From: a virus
IMG/VR virus record: IMGVR_UViG_3300030060_002220
Coordinates: 1-46,773 of that record
DNA length: 46,773 nt
Reading direction: 5' to 3' (one strand)
Part shown: one piece after another, positions 1-8,329 of the stretch
Layout of the letters: the number at the start of each line of letters is the position of its first letter
Position numbering within the stretch: position 1 is the first letter of the stretch
Notes under the pieces: model-generated
What the model was told of the DNA's origin: nothing
Seen by the model: only the letters and a program-made list of their open reading frames with translations
Database searches by the model: none
Translations under genes and position numbers: made by a program

Positions 1-3000
1 ACGATGGTGATACCATCACAGCAGCATTATTTAATAATGAGTTTAATCAACTATTAGCTGCATTTAATAATTCAACAGGACACAAACACGATGGTACAAC
101 AGCAGAAGGACCAGTTATAGGTCTTATAGGAGATGCTGGAGAAACTTCCCCAAACAACAAAGTATTAATAGATACATCAAACAATCATATAGAATTTTAT
201 GTAGAGGTCTCATCCTCTTCAGTACAACAATTAAGAATACAAGATGGAGCTATAGTTCCTATAACAGATAGCGATGTAGACTTAGGTACTAGCTCATTAT
301 ATTTTAAAGATGCCTTTATTGATTCTATTACAACTACAGGTAATGTTTCAGTAGGTGGTAATTTAGATGTTACAGGTACAATAGATTTTAGTGACTCAGC
401 TATTACTAATGTAGGTAGTATTCAACTAGATAGTATTGCAGGTGATGCTGATTCAAATACATCTATTACTTTTTCTGGCTCAGATGTTATTACAGTTGCA
501 GCTGGAGGAGATAATCAAGTAACATTTACTAATGGTGCAATCGTACCTTCAACAGACAACGACATAGATTTAGGAAGTTCATCTTCAGAATTTAAAGATT
601 TATTCATTGATGGTACTGCCAATATTGACAGCCTAGTTGCTGATACTGCAGACATAAATGGTGGTACTGTTGATGGAGCAATAATAGGTGGCTCAAGTGC
701 AGCAGCTATTACAGGTACAGCCATTACAGGTACAAGTTTTGTTATTGGTTCAGCAGATATTAGTGAAGCAGAACTAGAAACTATTGATGGAGTTACAGCA
801 GGAACTGTTGCAGCTTCTAAAGCAGTAGTAGTAGATAGCAACAAAGATATTGCAAGTTTTAGAAATGTTACATTAACAGGAGAACTAGATGCAGGTTCTT
901 TAGATATATCTGGCGATGCTGACATAGATGGTACATTAGAGGCAGATGCTATTACAGTCAATGGTGCAACCCTAACTGAGTTTATTACTGATGCTGTCGG
1001 AGGTATGGTAAGTTCTAATACTGAAACAGGTATTGCTGTTACTTTTGAAGATGGCGATAATACACTTGATTTTGTACTTGGCTCATCACAAACAACAATA
1101 TCATCTTTATTAAATACAAGTTTAGTTATTGGTAGAGATGCAGATAACGATATAGATTTTGCTACAGATAACACAATTTTATTTAGAGCAGAAGGAGCAG
1201 ACCAAATAAAATTAGTAAATGGTGCATTAGTTCCAGTTACAGATAATGATATAGATTTAGGTACATCTAGTTTAGAATTTAAAGATGCTTTCTTTGATGG
1301 CACAGTTACATCTGATGCTTTTGCCGGTCCATTGACAGGTGATGTTACAGGTAATGTTTCAGGAACAGCAGCTACAGTAACAGGTGCAGCTCAATCCAAT
1401 ATTACAAGTCTTGGCACACTTACAACTTTAACTGTTGATAATGTTATTATAAATGGTACAACCATTGGACATACTGATGATACAGACCTAATGACATTAG
1501 CTGACGGGGTACTTACTGTAGCCGGTGAAGTTGATGCTGTTAGTTTAGATGTTTCAGGTGATGTTGATATTGATGGAACTCTAGAAGCAGATGCCATAAC
1601 TGTTAATGGTGTAACTTTAGCAGAAACTATTTCTGATACTGTTGGAGCAATGGTATCTTCAAATACCGAAACTAATATTACAGTTAGTTATGATGATTCT
1701 GATAATACTTTAGATTTTGTAGTTGGTACACTTAACCAAAGCACTACAGGTAATGCAGCAACAGCAACAGCTCTTGAAACTGCTAGAAATATTCATGGAG
1801 TAAGTTTTGATGGTACTGCTAACATAGACCTTTCAGAAGTTATACAAGATACAGTTGGAGCTATGTTTAGTTCTAACACAGAGACAAACATTACAGCTAC
1901 TTATCAAGATGCTGATGGTACTATAGATTTAGTAGCAGATGCTGCAACTTCTTTTGTAGTTGAGGATGATGATGGCACAGAAGTTACAATAGACAATGGT
2001 AAAGAACTAAAAATTATTGGTTCTGGTATTACTACAAACTTTACAGATACAAGTGATGGTTCAGACTCAGACCCATTTGATTTAACCTTAACAATAGATG
2101 CAGCTCAAACAGGTATTACCTCTTTATTAGCTACAGATATTAAAATAGGTGAAGACGACCAGACAAAAATAGATTTTGAAACAGCAGATGAGATACATTT
2201 TTATGCTGCTAATGCTGAACAAGTATTTATATCAGATGGTGTTTTTGGACCACAGACAGATAGTGATGTTGATTTAGGTACAACAGGTGTTCGTTTTAAA
2301 GATGCTTATGTAGATAGTATTACAGTAACAGGCGAAGTAGATGGTGCTTCATTAGATATTTCTGGTGATGCAGATATTGATGGTACTTTAGAAGCTGATG
2401 CGATTACTGTTAATGGCACAGCTCTTGATGAATTTATTCAAGATACTGTAGGTGCTATGGTATCATCTAATACAGAATCAGGTATATCTGTAACTTATCA
2501 AGATGGTGATGGAACATTAGACTTTTCAGTTTCTGGTGGTGGTACAACAATAAATAATAATGCAGACAATAGATTAATAACTGGTAGTGGCACAGCAGAT
2601 ACCCTTGAGGGAGAAGCTAATGCTACATGGAATGGAAACACTTTAGCTCTAACAGCAGGAGCAGGAAATACTGGTATATCTCTTACTGATGGCTCAACTA
2701 ACTATGGTTTTATAGCAGGTGGTAATGCTCTTAAATCAGGTGGTAGTGCTAATGACTTTTCATTTAGAACAGATACTGGCTCTATAGACTTTTACACTAA
2801 TGGTCAAAATTTAAGATTTGCTATTGAGTCGGATGGTGTAATTAACACAAGTGAATTAGTCCGTATTGGTAGTGGTAGCACATTTGAAAATGAAGCCTGT
2901 AATATTAAGAAAACTGGCAACAATGATGACGCAGTTTTAGCTTTAGACAGCGATACTGGTGATGCTTCTTTCTATAGATTTATAAGATTTTATAGAAAAA

Positions 3001-3380
3001 ATTCTAACTCTAGTTTAGCTAAACTTGATTATGACCTTTCAGGAGATTCTATTTCATTAGCAGTAGAGTCTGATGAAAGATACAAAGAGATTACAGGACC
3101 AGCAGTAGGTTTAGATTTAATTTCTAGATTAGAGCCAATAAAATATACAAGAGAAGAAACAGGAGTAACTGATGGTTGTGGGTTTGGTGCACAATCCTAC
3201 AAACAGGCTTTTGATGATATAGGAGAATATGCAAGAGGTGTCACAGTCGGTTCTGATACAGTTAAGTGGGAATTAGATTATGCACCATTAGTTCCAAATT
3301 TAGTCAAAGCTATACAAGAACAACAAGAACAAATAGAAGTATTACAAAATGAAATACAGCAACTTAAAGGAGAAGAATAA
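1..3380 (+). CDS. Tail fibre protein with C-terminal S74 chaperone domain (5' partial)
   Basis: The frame is open from the first base, so the N-terminus lies outside the window; about 1125 residues are present. The body is built of repeated beta-type modules: motifs such as DIDLGTSSLEFKDAF and DTVGAMVSSNTET recur 3-4 times. The end (from about 3060) matches the peptidase S74 intramolecular chaperone: SDERYKE followed by LISRLEPIKY, GFGAQ and a C-terminal coiled coil. In this family the chaperone cuts itself off before the Ser of the SD-x-R-x-K motif (Ser codon at 3069) after trimerisation. The stop overlaps the next ATG (TAATG). Role as receptor-binding or side fibre is inferred from the domain and from marine podovirus fibres. 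Confidence 0.88.
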   Translation, partial: DGDTITAALFNNEFNQLLAAFNNSTGHKHDGTTAEGPVIGLIGDAGETSPNNKVLIDTSNNHIEFYVEVSSSSVQQLRIQDGAIVPITDSDVDLGTSSLYFKDAFIDSITTTGNVSVGGNLDVTGTIDFSDSAITNVGSIQLDSIAGDADSNTSITFSGSDVITVAAGGDNQVTFTNGAIVPSTDNDIDLGSSSSEFKDLFIDGTANIDSLVADTADINGGTVDGAIIGGSSAAAITGTAITGTSFVIGSADISEAELETIDGVTAGTVAASKAVVVDSNKDIASFRNVTLTGELDAGSLDISGDADIDGTLEADAITVNGATLTEFITDAVGGMVSSNTETGIAVTFEDGDNTLDFVLGSSQTTISSLLNTSLVIGRDADNDIDFATDNTILFRAEGADQIKLVNGALVPVTDNDIDLGTSSLEFKDAFFDGTVTSDAFAGPLTGDVTGNVSGTAATVTGAAQSNITSLGTLTTLTVDNVIINGTTIGHTDDTDLMTLADGVLTVAGEVDAVSLDVSGDVDIDGTLEADAITVNGVTLAETISDTVGAMVSSNTETNITVSYDDSDNTLDFVVGTLNQSTTGNAATATALETARNIHGVSFDGTANIDLSEVIQDTVGAMFSSNTETNITATYQDADGTIDLVADAATSFVVEDDDGTEVTIDNGKELKIIGSGITTNFTDTSDGSDSDPFDLTLTIDAAQTGITSLLATDIKIGEDDQTKIDFETADEIHFYAANAEQVFISDGVFGPQTDSDVDLGTTGVRFKDAYVDSITVTGEVDGASLDISGDADIDGTLEADAITVNGTALDEFIQDTVGAMVSSNTESGISVTYQDGDGTLDFSVSGGGTTINNNADNRLITGSGTADTLEGEANATWNGNTLALTAGAGNTGISLTDGSTNYGFIAGGNALKSGGSANDFSFRTDTGSIDFYTNGQNLRFAIESDGVINTSELVRIGSGSTFENEACNIKKTGNNDDAVLALDSDTGDASFYRFIRFYRKNSNSSLAKLDYDLSGDSISLAVESDERYKEITGPAVGLDLISRLEPIKYTREETGVTDGCGFGAQSYKQAFDDIGEYARGVTVGSDTVKWELDYAPLVPNLVKAIQEQQEQIEVLQNEIQQLKGEE
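879..2535 (+). repeat. Repeated module within the tail fibre gene
   Basis: Three long copies (about 879-1083, 1524-1727, 2331-2535) encode DGTLEADAITVNG followed by MVSSNTE(T/S) and a DGDxTLDF ending. A shorter fourth copy lies near 1830-1930. Synonymous differences show they are not recent identical copies. Such modules are typical of fibre genes that vary by internal recombination. Confidence 0.85.
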
Positions 3381-3724
3381 TGGCAATAAATTTTGAATGG
3401 GATGTATCAGATTGTGAAGTTTATCCAAATAAAGATGGATTGTCAGATGTAGTTCATAAAGTAAATTATACACTAAAAGGAATTGATAGCTCTAATCAAG
3501 ATGATAATGATAATAATTATTTTGCAACAGTTATAGGTAGAGTATATTTAGATACATCTGATTTATCAAATTTTATACCTTGGTCTGATTTAACACCAGA
3601 AATTGTACAAGGTTGGGTAGAAAATAATATGGGTTCTGAAAATGTTTTAGAACTTAAAAATCAAGTAGAAGCTAAAATAAATAATAAAATAAATCCAAGC
3701 TCTATAAATAAGGTGTTAGGATAA
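3380..3724 (+). CDS. Conserved phage protein, DUF7936-like
   Basis: 114 residues starting at the TAATG overlap with the fibre stop. The pattern MAINFEWDVSDCEVYP, a central VIGRVYLDTSD block, then FIPWSDLTPEIVQGWVE resembles small proteins placed next to tail fibre genes in cyanophages and other marine phages (DUF7936 type, from memory). Function is unknown; position suggests a tail or fibre accessory role. No membrane segment or signal peptide is seen. Confidence 0.7.
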   Translation: MAINFEWDVSDCEVYPNKDGLSDVVHKVNYTLKGIDSSNQDDNDNNYFATVIGRVYLDTSDLSNFIPWSDLTPEIVQGWVENNMGSENVLELKNQVEAKINNKINPSSINKVLG

Positions 3725-3969
3725 TGGAATTACTAACACCATACATTATCTGGAATGTATTCATAACTTTGGTACTTGCTCCACTAATGTATAGTATTAG
3801 GCAAAATGCTTCAGAATTAAAAAGACAAGATATATTAATAAACAAAACAAGAGAAGAGGTCGCAAAAGAATATGTGACTAAAATAGAAGTCAAAGAAGAT
3901 ATGCAGAATCTTATCGACAGATTTGATAGGCTCGATGAGAAGATGGATAGATTATTTGAAATTAAATAA
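3724..3969 (+). CDS. Small membrane-anchored coiled-coil protein
   Basis: 81 residues. One N-terminal hydrophobic helix (about 7-25) is followed by a charged coiled coil (LIDRFDRLDEKMDRLF). The start overlaps the previous stop (TAATG), so it is probably translationally coupled. The architecture fits an accessory lysis or membrane-associated virion protein, but no family was recognised. Confidence 0.7.
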   Translation: MELLTPYIIWNVFITLVLAPLMYSIRQNASELKRQDILINKTREEVAKEYVTKIEVKEDMQNLIDRFDRLDEKMDRLFEIK

Positions 3970-3988
3970 TTTTTTATAGGAGAAAAAA

Positions 3989-4318
3989 ATGAAACCAAAA
4001 ATGTATAATAAGAAAGCTCAACCAGAGCAATTAGACCATTATGCACCTAACGGACCAATGCTTTCAGGTGATGCAAACTCAGGAAGCCAAGTTGGATTCG
4101 GTGGTAATGTCAGCATGAGTAATCCTGTTGGTGGTGTTAACGATGTAGTTAATCCTGAAAATCCAAGAGTATCTGGTGGTGCTAATGATATTGGTGCTGG
4201 ATTCGGTGGAAGCCTAAGTGGTAATCCATCTGGAGGAGTTAACGATGTAGTTAATCCTGAAAATCCAAAAGTACCTAATAGTGGTAACATATATTTAAAC
4301 GATAACGAATCAGTTTAA
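3989..4318 (+). CDS. Gly/Asn-rich repeat protein of unknown function
   Basis: 109 residues with SD AGGAGAAAAAA before the ATG. It contains two tandem imperfect copies of a unit of about 35 residues ending GGVNDVVNPENP(R/K)V. It is otherwise low complexity with no hydrophobic helix. It sits among virion genes and may be a minor structural or decoration protein; this is position-based inference. Confidence 0.65.
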   Translation: MKPKMYNKKAQPEQLDHYAPNGPMLSGDANSGSQVGFGGNVSMSNPVGGVNDVVNPENPRVSGGANDIGAGFGGSLSGNPSGGVNDVVNPENPKVPNSGNIYLNDNESV

Positions 4319-4428
4319 TGCACAAAAGCAAAGGAGTAGCAATATTCGTGGCTATTGGTAAGCCTGTAGGTAAACTATTGCAAAAATTAAAGAGAAGAAA
4401 AAATGGCAAGACAAAGAGCAAAAAGTAA
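4318..4428 (+). CDS. Predicted 36-aa basic peptide
   Basis: The ATG overlaps the stop of the repeat protein (TAATG), and the frame runs 36 codons, overlapping the start of the next gene by 26 nt. The peptide is MHKSKGVAIFVAIGKPVG then a Lys/Arg-rich tail. Support comes from the overlap style shared by the whole operon; no homologue was recognised. Confidence 0.45.
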   Translation: MHKSKGVAIFVAIGKPVGKLLQKLKRRKNGKTKSKK

Positions 4429-6832
4429 TAAAAAAACATTAAAAGAAGTTAAAAAGAGACTTAAAAAACAAATTGGTGGTACAGGACCTTTAGGTGCTAG
4501 AGGTAGAGAATTACCTCCTAAAGATTTTGAAGACTCAGGTATTCCAAGAAAACCAGTTTTACCTACCACACCCACACCTACTGCTGCACCAGTTCCTGAA
4601 GCTCCTACTACTCCAGATACAGATAAAGGAACAGACGACCCTAATTTAGATTCACAAAAACAACAACAAGAAACTGAATCTGATAGAAGAGAAGCAGAAA
4701 AAAGAAAAGCTGAACAGGATAGAAAAAGAGCTGAAGAAGCTAGACAGAAAGCAATAGAAGAAGCAGCAAAAAAAGCTGCTCAAGAAGCTGCTGACAGAGC
4801 TAGTGATGATATAGATATTGATGGACCATTTCAAATAGGAGAAGAAAGAATATTTGGAAATCGTATCTTTGTCTGGAATGGAACCACTTTTGTTGATACT
4901 GGTAGAACAGTTGGTGATGATGGTGATGAGGGTAGTGCTGGTGACGAAGGTGACGATGGTGATGATGGTGACGATGGTGACGATGGTGAGGGTACAGGAG
5001 GCACAGGTGGTGCAGGTGATGAAGCCGGTGAACAAACATCGACAGACCCCGATGCTTTAAGAAAACAAATTGAAGATGCTGCAAAAGGAATTGTTCCAGA
5101 ATCAATTAAAGCACCTGATGCTGTAAAAGTAGATGTTGGTACGGATGTTACAGCTGAAACTATAGATACTGCTAGAGTAATTGACGATGAAGACATAGTA
5201 AAAATTACAGCTCCTACTAATGAACAGGTAAGTAAAATTACAAATGTTGTAACTGCTGATATTCCTGAAGAAGCAAAAGTTAATCAAATAAAAGAAATAT
5301 ATCGTGTTCCAGAAAATGTAGCAATACAAATAGCTAGAGGAGAAGTAAAACCTGAAAGTTTATCAGATGCTGCAGAAGTTGAAAGAGTTAAAGCTATTGA
5401 AGCTGCTGAAGTACAAATAAAAGAAGGTGCAGTATCTAAAAGAATTACAGGTATATTAACTCCAGAATCAAAAGCTCAAGCAGCAAAAAATGCAGGTACA
5501 ACTTTAGCCAGAGTTACAAGAGCTAAAAAACAATTAAGAAATGCTGGATTATCTGAAAATGATATATCAGAATTAGGTTCTGACCCAGAAGCTTTAGAAG
5601 ATAGATTAACAGATTTTACAGAAGAACAAAGAGGAATAATTGAAGGATTACCTGAAGAAGCTTTAGTATCTAATCAATTAGATAGTTTATTACAAGGTAT
5701 AGAAGAGGGAGAAATACCTATATGGGCAAAACCAGCTGTTGATAGTGTTGAAGCTATATTAGCTCAAAGAGGATTATCAGCTTCTACAGTTGGTAGAGAT
5801 GCTTTATTAAATACTATTATTCAATCAGCTTTACCATTAGCACAATCTAATGCTCAAGCTATACAACAAGCAGTATCTCAACAAAGAGGTATTGAAGCAC
5901 AGGCACTAGAGGCAAATGCACAAAGAGAACAACAGGCATCATTACAAAATGCTCAGAATGTTTTTGGATTAAATATGGCTCAGTTTAATGCTGACCAGCA
6001 AAGAGAGTTATCAAATAGTAAGTTTTTTCAAACTATTTCATTAGCAAATGCTGATAACACACAAAAGTCAGCTGTACAAAATGCTGTATTAATGTCACAG
6101 GCAAATCTTGCAGAGGCTAATTTTGCACAACAATCTCAAATTAATAATGCTAAAAACTTTTTAACAATGGATATGGCAAATTTAAATAATGAGCAACAAA
6201 GTTTTATGATAAAAGCTCAACAAGAACAACAAAGAATATTATCTAATCAAGCATCCGAAAATGCTAGAAGACAATTTAATGCAAAATCACAACAACAAGT
6301 TGAATTATTTAATAAGGAGTTATTTGCTCAAATAGAAAGATTTAATGTACAACAAGAAAACTTTGCTAGTCAGTTTAATGCTCAAGCTGAAAACGCAGCT
6401 GAAGCTAGAAGAGTTCAGAGAGATGTTGATATAGATAAAGCAAATGCAGCAATGGTAAATCAAATAAATCAATTTAATTCACAAATGGAATTTAATAGAG
6501 ATAAATTTAATACAGCAAATAAACAAGCTGTAGCTCAATCTAATATGGCATGGAGAAGACAAGCTAATACAATTAACACAGCTGCACAAAATGCAGTTAA
6601 TCAACAAAATGCTCAAAATGCATTTGCTATGACATCACAATCATTATCATTTTTATGGCAAGAGTTAAGGGACCAAGCTGATTTTGATTTTAGAGAAGCT
6701 GAAAATGCTAAGAATAGAGAAGCTCAACTTTATGCTACTGCTATCGCAAATGAAGCAAATGGAGCTTCTGATTGGAATAATATGACAGGTCAAGTTGCAG
6801 CATTAATTAAAAATTTATTTGGAGGAGATTAA
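4403..6832 (+). CDS. Large coiled-coil virion protein with acidic Gly-X-Y tract (internal virion protein candidate)
   Basis: 809 residues; SD-like GAGAAG precedes the ATG. Segments: Lys-rich N-terminus (1-25), proline-rich linker (about 45-75), charged helix (75-135), an acidic collagen-like tract (about 171-197), helical mid-region (200-470), then a Gln/Asn/Ala-rich region (about 480-790) with FN and NAQ repeats that should form a long coiled coil. No enzyme motif is visible. It is the first of five large genes after the fibre, where T7-like phages place internal core/ejection proteins. A fibrous tail component is an alternative. Confidence 0.6.
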   Translation: MARQRAKSNKKTLKEVKKRLKKQIGGTGPLGARGRELPPKDFEDSGIPRKPVLPTTPTPTAAPVPEAPTTPDTDKGTDDPNLDSQKQQQETESDRREAEKRKAEQDRKRAEEARQKAIEEAAKKAAQEAADRASDDIDIDGPFQIGEERIFGNRIFVWNGTTFVDTGRTVGDDGDEGSAGDEGDDGDDGDDGDDGEGTGGTGGAGDEAGEQTSTDPDALRKQIEDAAKGIVPESIKAPDAVKVDVGTDVTAETIDTARVIDDEDIVKITAPTNEQVSKITNVVTADIPEEAKVNQIKEIYRVPENVAIQIARGEVKPESLSDAAEVERVKAIEAAEVQIKEGAVSKRITGILTPESKAQAAKNAGTTLARVTRAKKQLRNAGLSENDISELGSDPEALEDRLTDFTEEQRGIIEGLPEEALVSNQLDSLLQGIEEGEIPIWAKPAVDSVEAILAQRGLSASTVGRDALLNTIIQSALPLAQSNAQAIQQAVSQQRGIEAQALEANAQREQQASLQNAQNVFGLNMAQFNADQQRELSNSKFFQTISLANADNTQKSAVQNAVLMSQANLAEANFAQQSQINNAKNFLTMDMANLNNEQQSFMIKAQQEQQRILSNQASENARRQFNAKSQQQVELFNKELFAQIERFNVQQENFASQFNAQAENAAEARRVQRDVDIDKANAAMVNQINQFNSQMEFNRDKFNTANKQAVAQSNMAWRRQANTINTAAQNAVNQQNAQNAFAMTSQSLSFLWQELRDQADFDFREAENAKNREAQLYATAIANEANGASDWNNMTGQVAALIKNLFGGD
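4913..4993 (+). repeat. 9-bp tandem repeats encoding an acidic Gly-X-Y tract
   Basis: About nine consecutive Gly-Asp/Glu-Asp/Glu-type triplets, with GDD repeated. The triplet register is collagen-like but almost purely acidic, without Pro or Lys. The repeated GGTGACGAT unit is prone to copy-number change by slippage. Confidence 0.85.
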
Positions 6833-6833
6833 A

Positions 6834-7700
6834 ATGTTTAAAAAATTATTTAAAGGTATTAAAAAAGTATTTAAAAAAGTTGGTAAAGGTATAAAAAAAG
6901 TAGTAAAAGGTGTTGGCAAAGTTATGGGAAAAATTGCTAAACCTTTTCAAAAATTTGGTCTAGTTGGTCAAATAGCTTTAGGATTTATTATGCCTTGGGC
7001 TATAGGTAGTGTGTTTGGTGGTTTAACATCTACTGCATTTGGAACTTTTGCTCAAGGATTAACTCAGAGTTCTAATATTTTTGCTAAAGCAGCTGGATAT
7101 ACTTTTAAAGGTATTCATTGGGGAGCAACTAAAATTAAAAATGCTTACAATTTTATATCTGATAAAATATCTCAAGGCATTGAAACTATGACTGATAAAG
7201 CAAAAAATTTATTTGGACAAGGTGCTGATGCTTCAAACTTAATAGAAGATTCTGTAATAAATGCTCCTGAATTTGATAAAGATTATGATTTTTTCAGACC
7301 AAAAACAACACAAGAAATTATACAAGACAATTTAGAAAATGTTGGTGTAGATACTGCAACTAAAGTTGCTACAGAAGTTGCTACAGAACAAACTTTTGGT
7401 CAAAAAATTCTAGGTGCAGCAACAAGTGGTGCTGTATCAGGAATAGAAAAAGGTGCTAAAAGTTTTGTATTCGATGCTATTGCTGGAGATGAAGGAGAAG
7501 GTGGTAGTTATGGTGGTTACATAGCTGACTTTATGGACCCTGATTTAGATGAGTCATTAATAAATAGTGTAGACTTTGCTCTACAATCAGATGGATATAA
7601 TTATGGTGGACCATCTTATCAGTATAATGTTGAAACAGGTGGGTTTGGTCAAGATGAATATAGTAAATGGTTTGATAGAGGTACAGCGTCTGTTGCATAG
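6834..7700 (+). CDS. Putative membrane-active internal virion protein with cationic amphipathic N-terminus
   Basis: 288 residues. The start at 6834 is chosen because GGAGGAG lies 8-13 nt upstream; an in-frame ATG at 6819 lacks a site and lies inside the previous gene. Residues 1-42 are almost only Lys, Phe, Val, Ile and Gly (MFKKLFKGIKKVFKKVGKG), predicted to form a cationic amphipathic helix. A hydrophobic segment (about 47-65, QIALGFIMPWAIGSVFGGL) follows, and the tail is acidic. This resembles a DNA-ejection protein that inserts into membranes; function is inferred from composition and place. Confidence 0.6.
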   Translation: MFKKLFKGIKKVFKKVGKGIKKVVKGVGKVMGKIAKPFQKFGLVGQIALGFIMPWAIGSVFGGLTSTAFGTFAQGLTQSSNIFAKAAGYTFKGIHWGATKIKNAYNFISDKISQGIETMTDKAKNLFGQGADASNLIEDSVINAPEFDKDYDFFRPKTTQEIIQDNLENVGVDTATKVATEVATEQTFGQKILGAATSGAVSGIEKGAKSFVFDAIAGDEGEGGSYGGYIADFMDPDLDESLINSVDFALQSDGYNYGGPSYQYNVETGGFGQDEYSKWFDRGTASVA

Positions 7701-7714
7701 TAAGGAGATTAAAA

Positions 7715-8329
7715 ATGGAAAAATTAAAATTTGCAGATTATGATAAAGAAGGTTTAGATTTTTTAGCAAATCGAGGAAGACCTATTCCCGGACAATCATT
7801 AACAAACGACCCAGATAATCCTTATCCTTGGGAAAGTCCTACAGAATTTACAAATTTACAATCTGCTACAGATGCATTATTTGTAGAATTAACTGAACCT
7901 GAAGTTTATGAATCAATATTAAATATGATACAATCAGGAGAGTCTATTGCTAATGTGGCTCAAATAGTATTATATGATGGTTTTCAAAAAGGTATGTTTA
8001 ATCCAGATTTACTTATGTTACTTATTGAACCTACTATGTATATACTTATGGCTCTATCTGAAAAAGCAGGAATTGATGATTACAAAATTTATGATGATGA
8101 AGAAGAAGATGAATTTGATACCAATGAGCAACTAGAGGGTATGGATAAAATTATGGATATGGCTCAAGAAAAGTTTACCTCTACTATGAAAAAGGGAGTT
8201 ATTCCAAGAGAAATAGAACAAAAAATAGAAAGGTTAGAAATACCTGAAAGAAAAAGTCTATTAGAAAGAAATGAACAACCACAGATAGAAAAACAACCAG
8301 ACAGTTTGTTAGATGAAGGAGAAAAATAA
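7715..8329 (+). CDS. Acidic hypothetical virion-region protein
   Basis: 204 residues, SD AAGGAGATTAAAA before ATG. Acidic, with a Glu/Asp cluster (DDEEEDEFD near 129) and a helical hydrophobic patch (LLMLLIEPTMYILMALSEKA near 100). The C-terminus is charged and rich in Glu, Gln and Lys. The family was not recognised. Overlap of its stop with the next ATG (TAATG) ties it to the following internal-virion-like gene. Confidence 0.6.
   Translation: MEKLKFADYDKEGLDFLANRGRPIPGQSLTNDPDNPYPWESPTEFTNLQSATDALFVELTEPEVYESILNMIQSGESIANVAQIVLYDGFQKGMFNPDLLMLLIEPTMYILMALSEKAGIDDYKIYDDEEEDEFDTNEQLEGMDKIMDMAQEKFTSTMKKGVIPREIEQKIERLEIPERKSLLERNEQPQIEKQPDSLLDEGEK

Noticed and set aside
4831-5196. Minus-strand frames opposite the acidic Gly-X-Y tract
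   Set aside because: They arise from the 9-bp repeat read backwards (Ser/Pro or His runs) and have no start signals.
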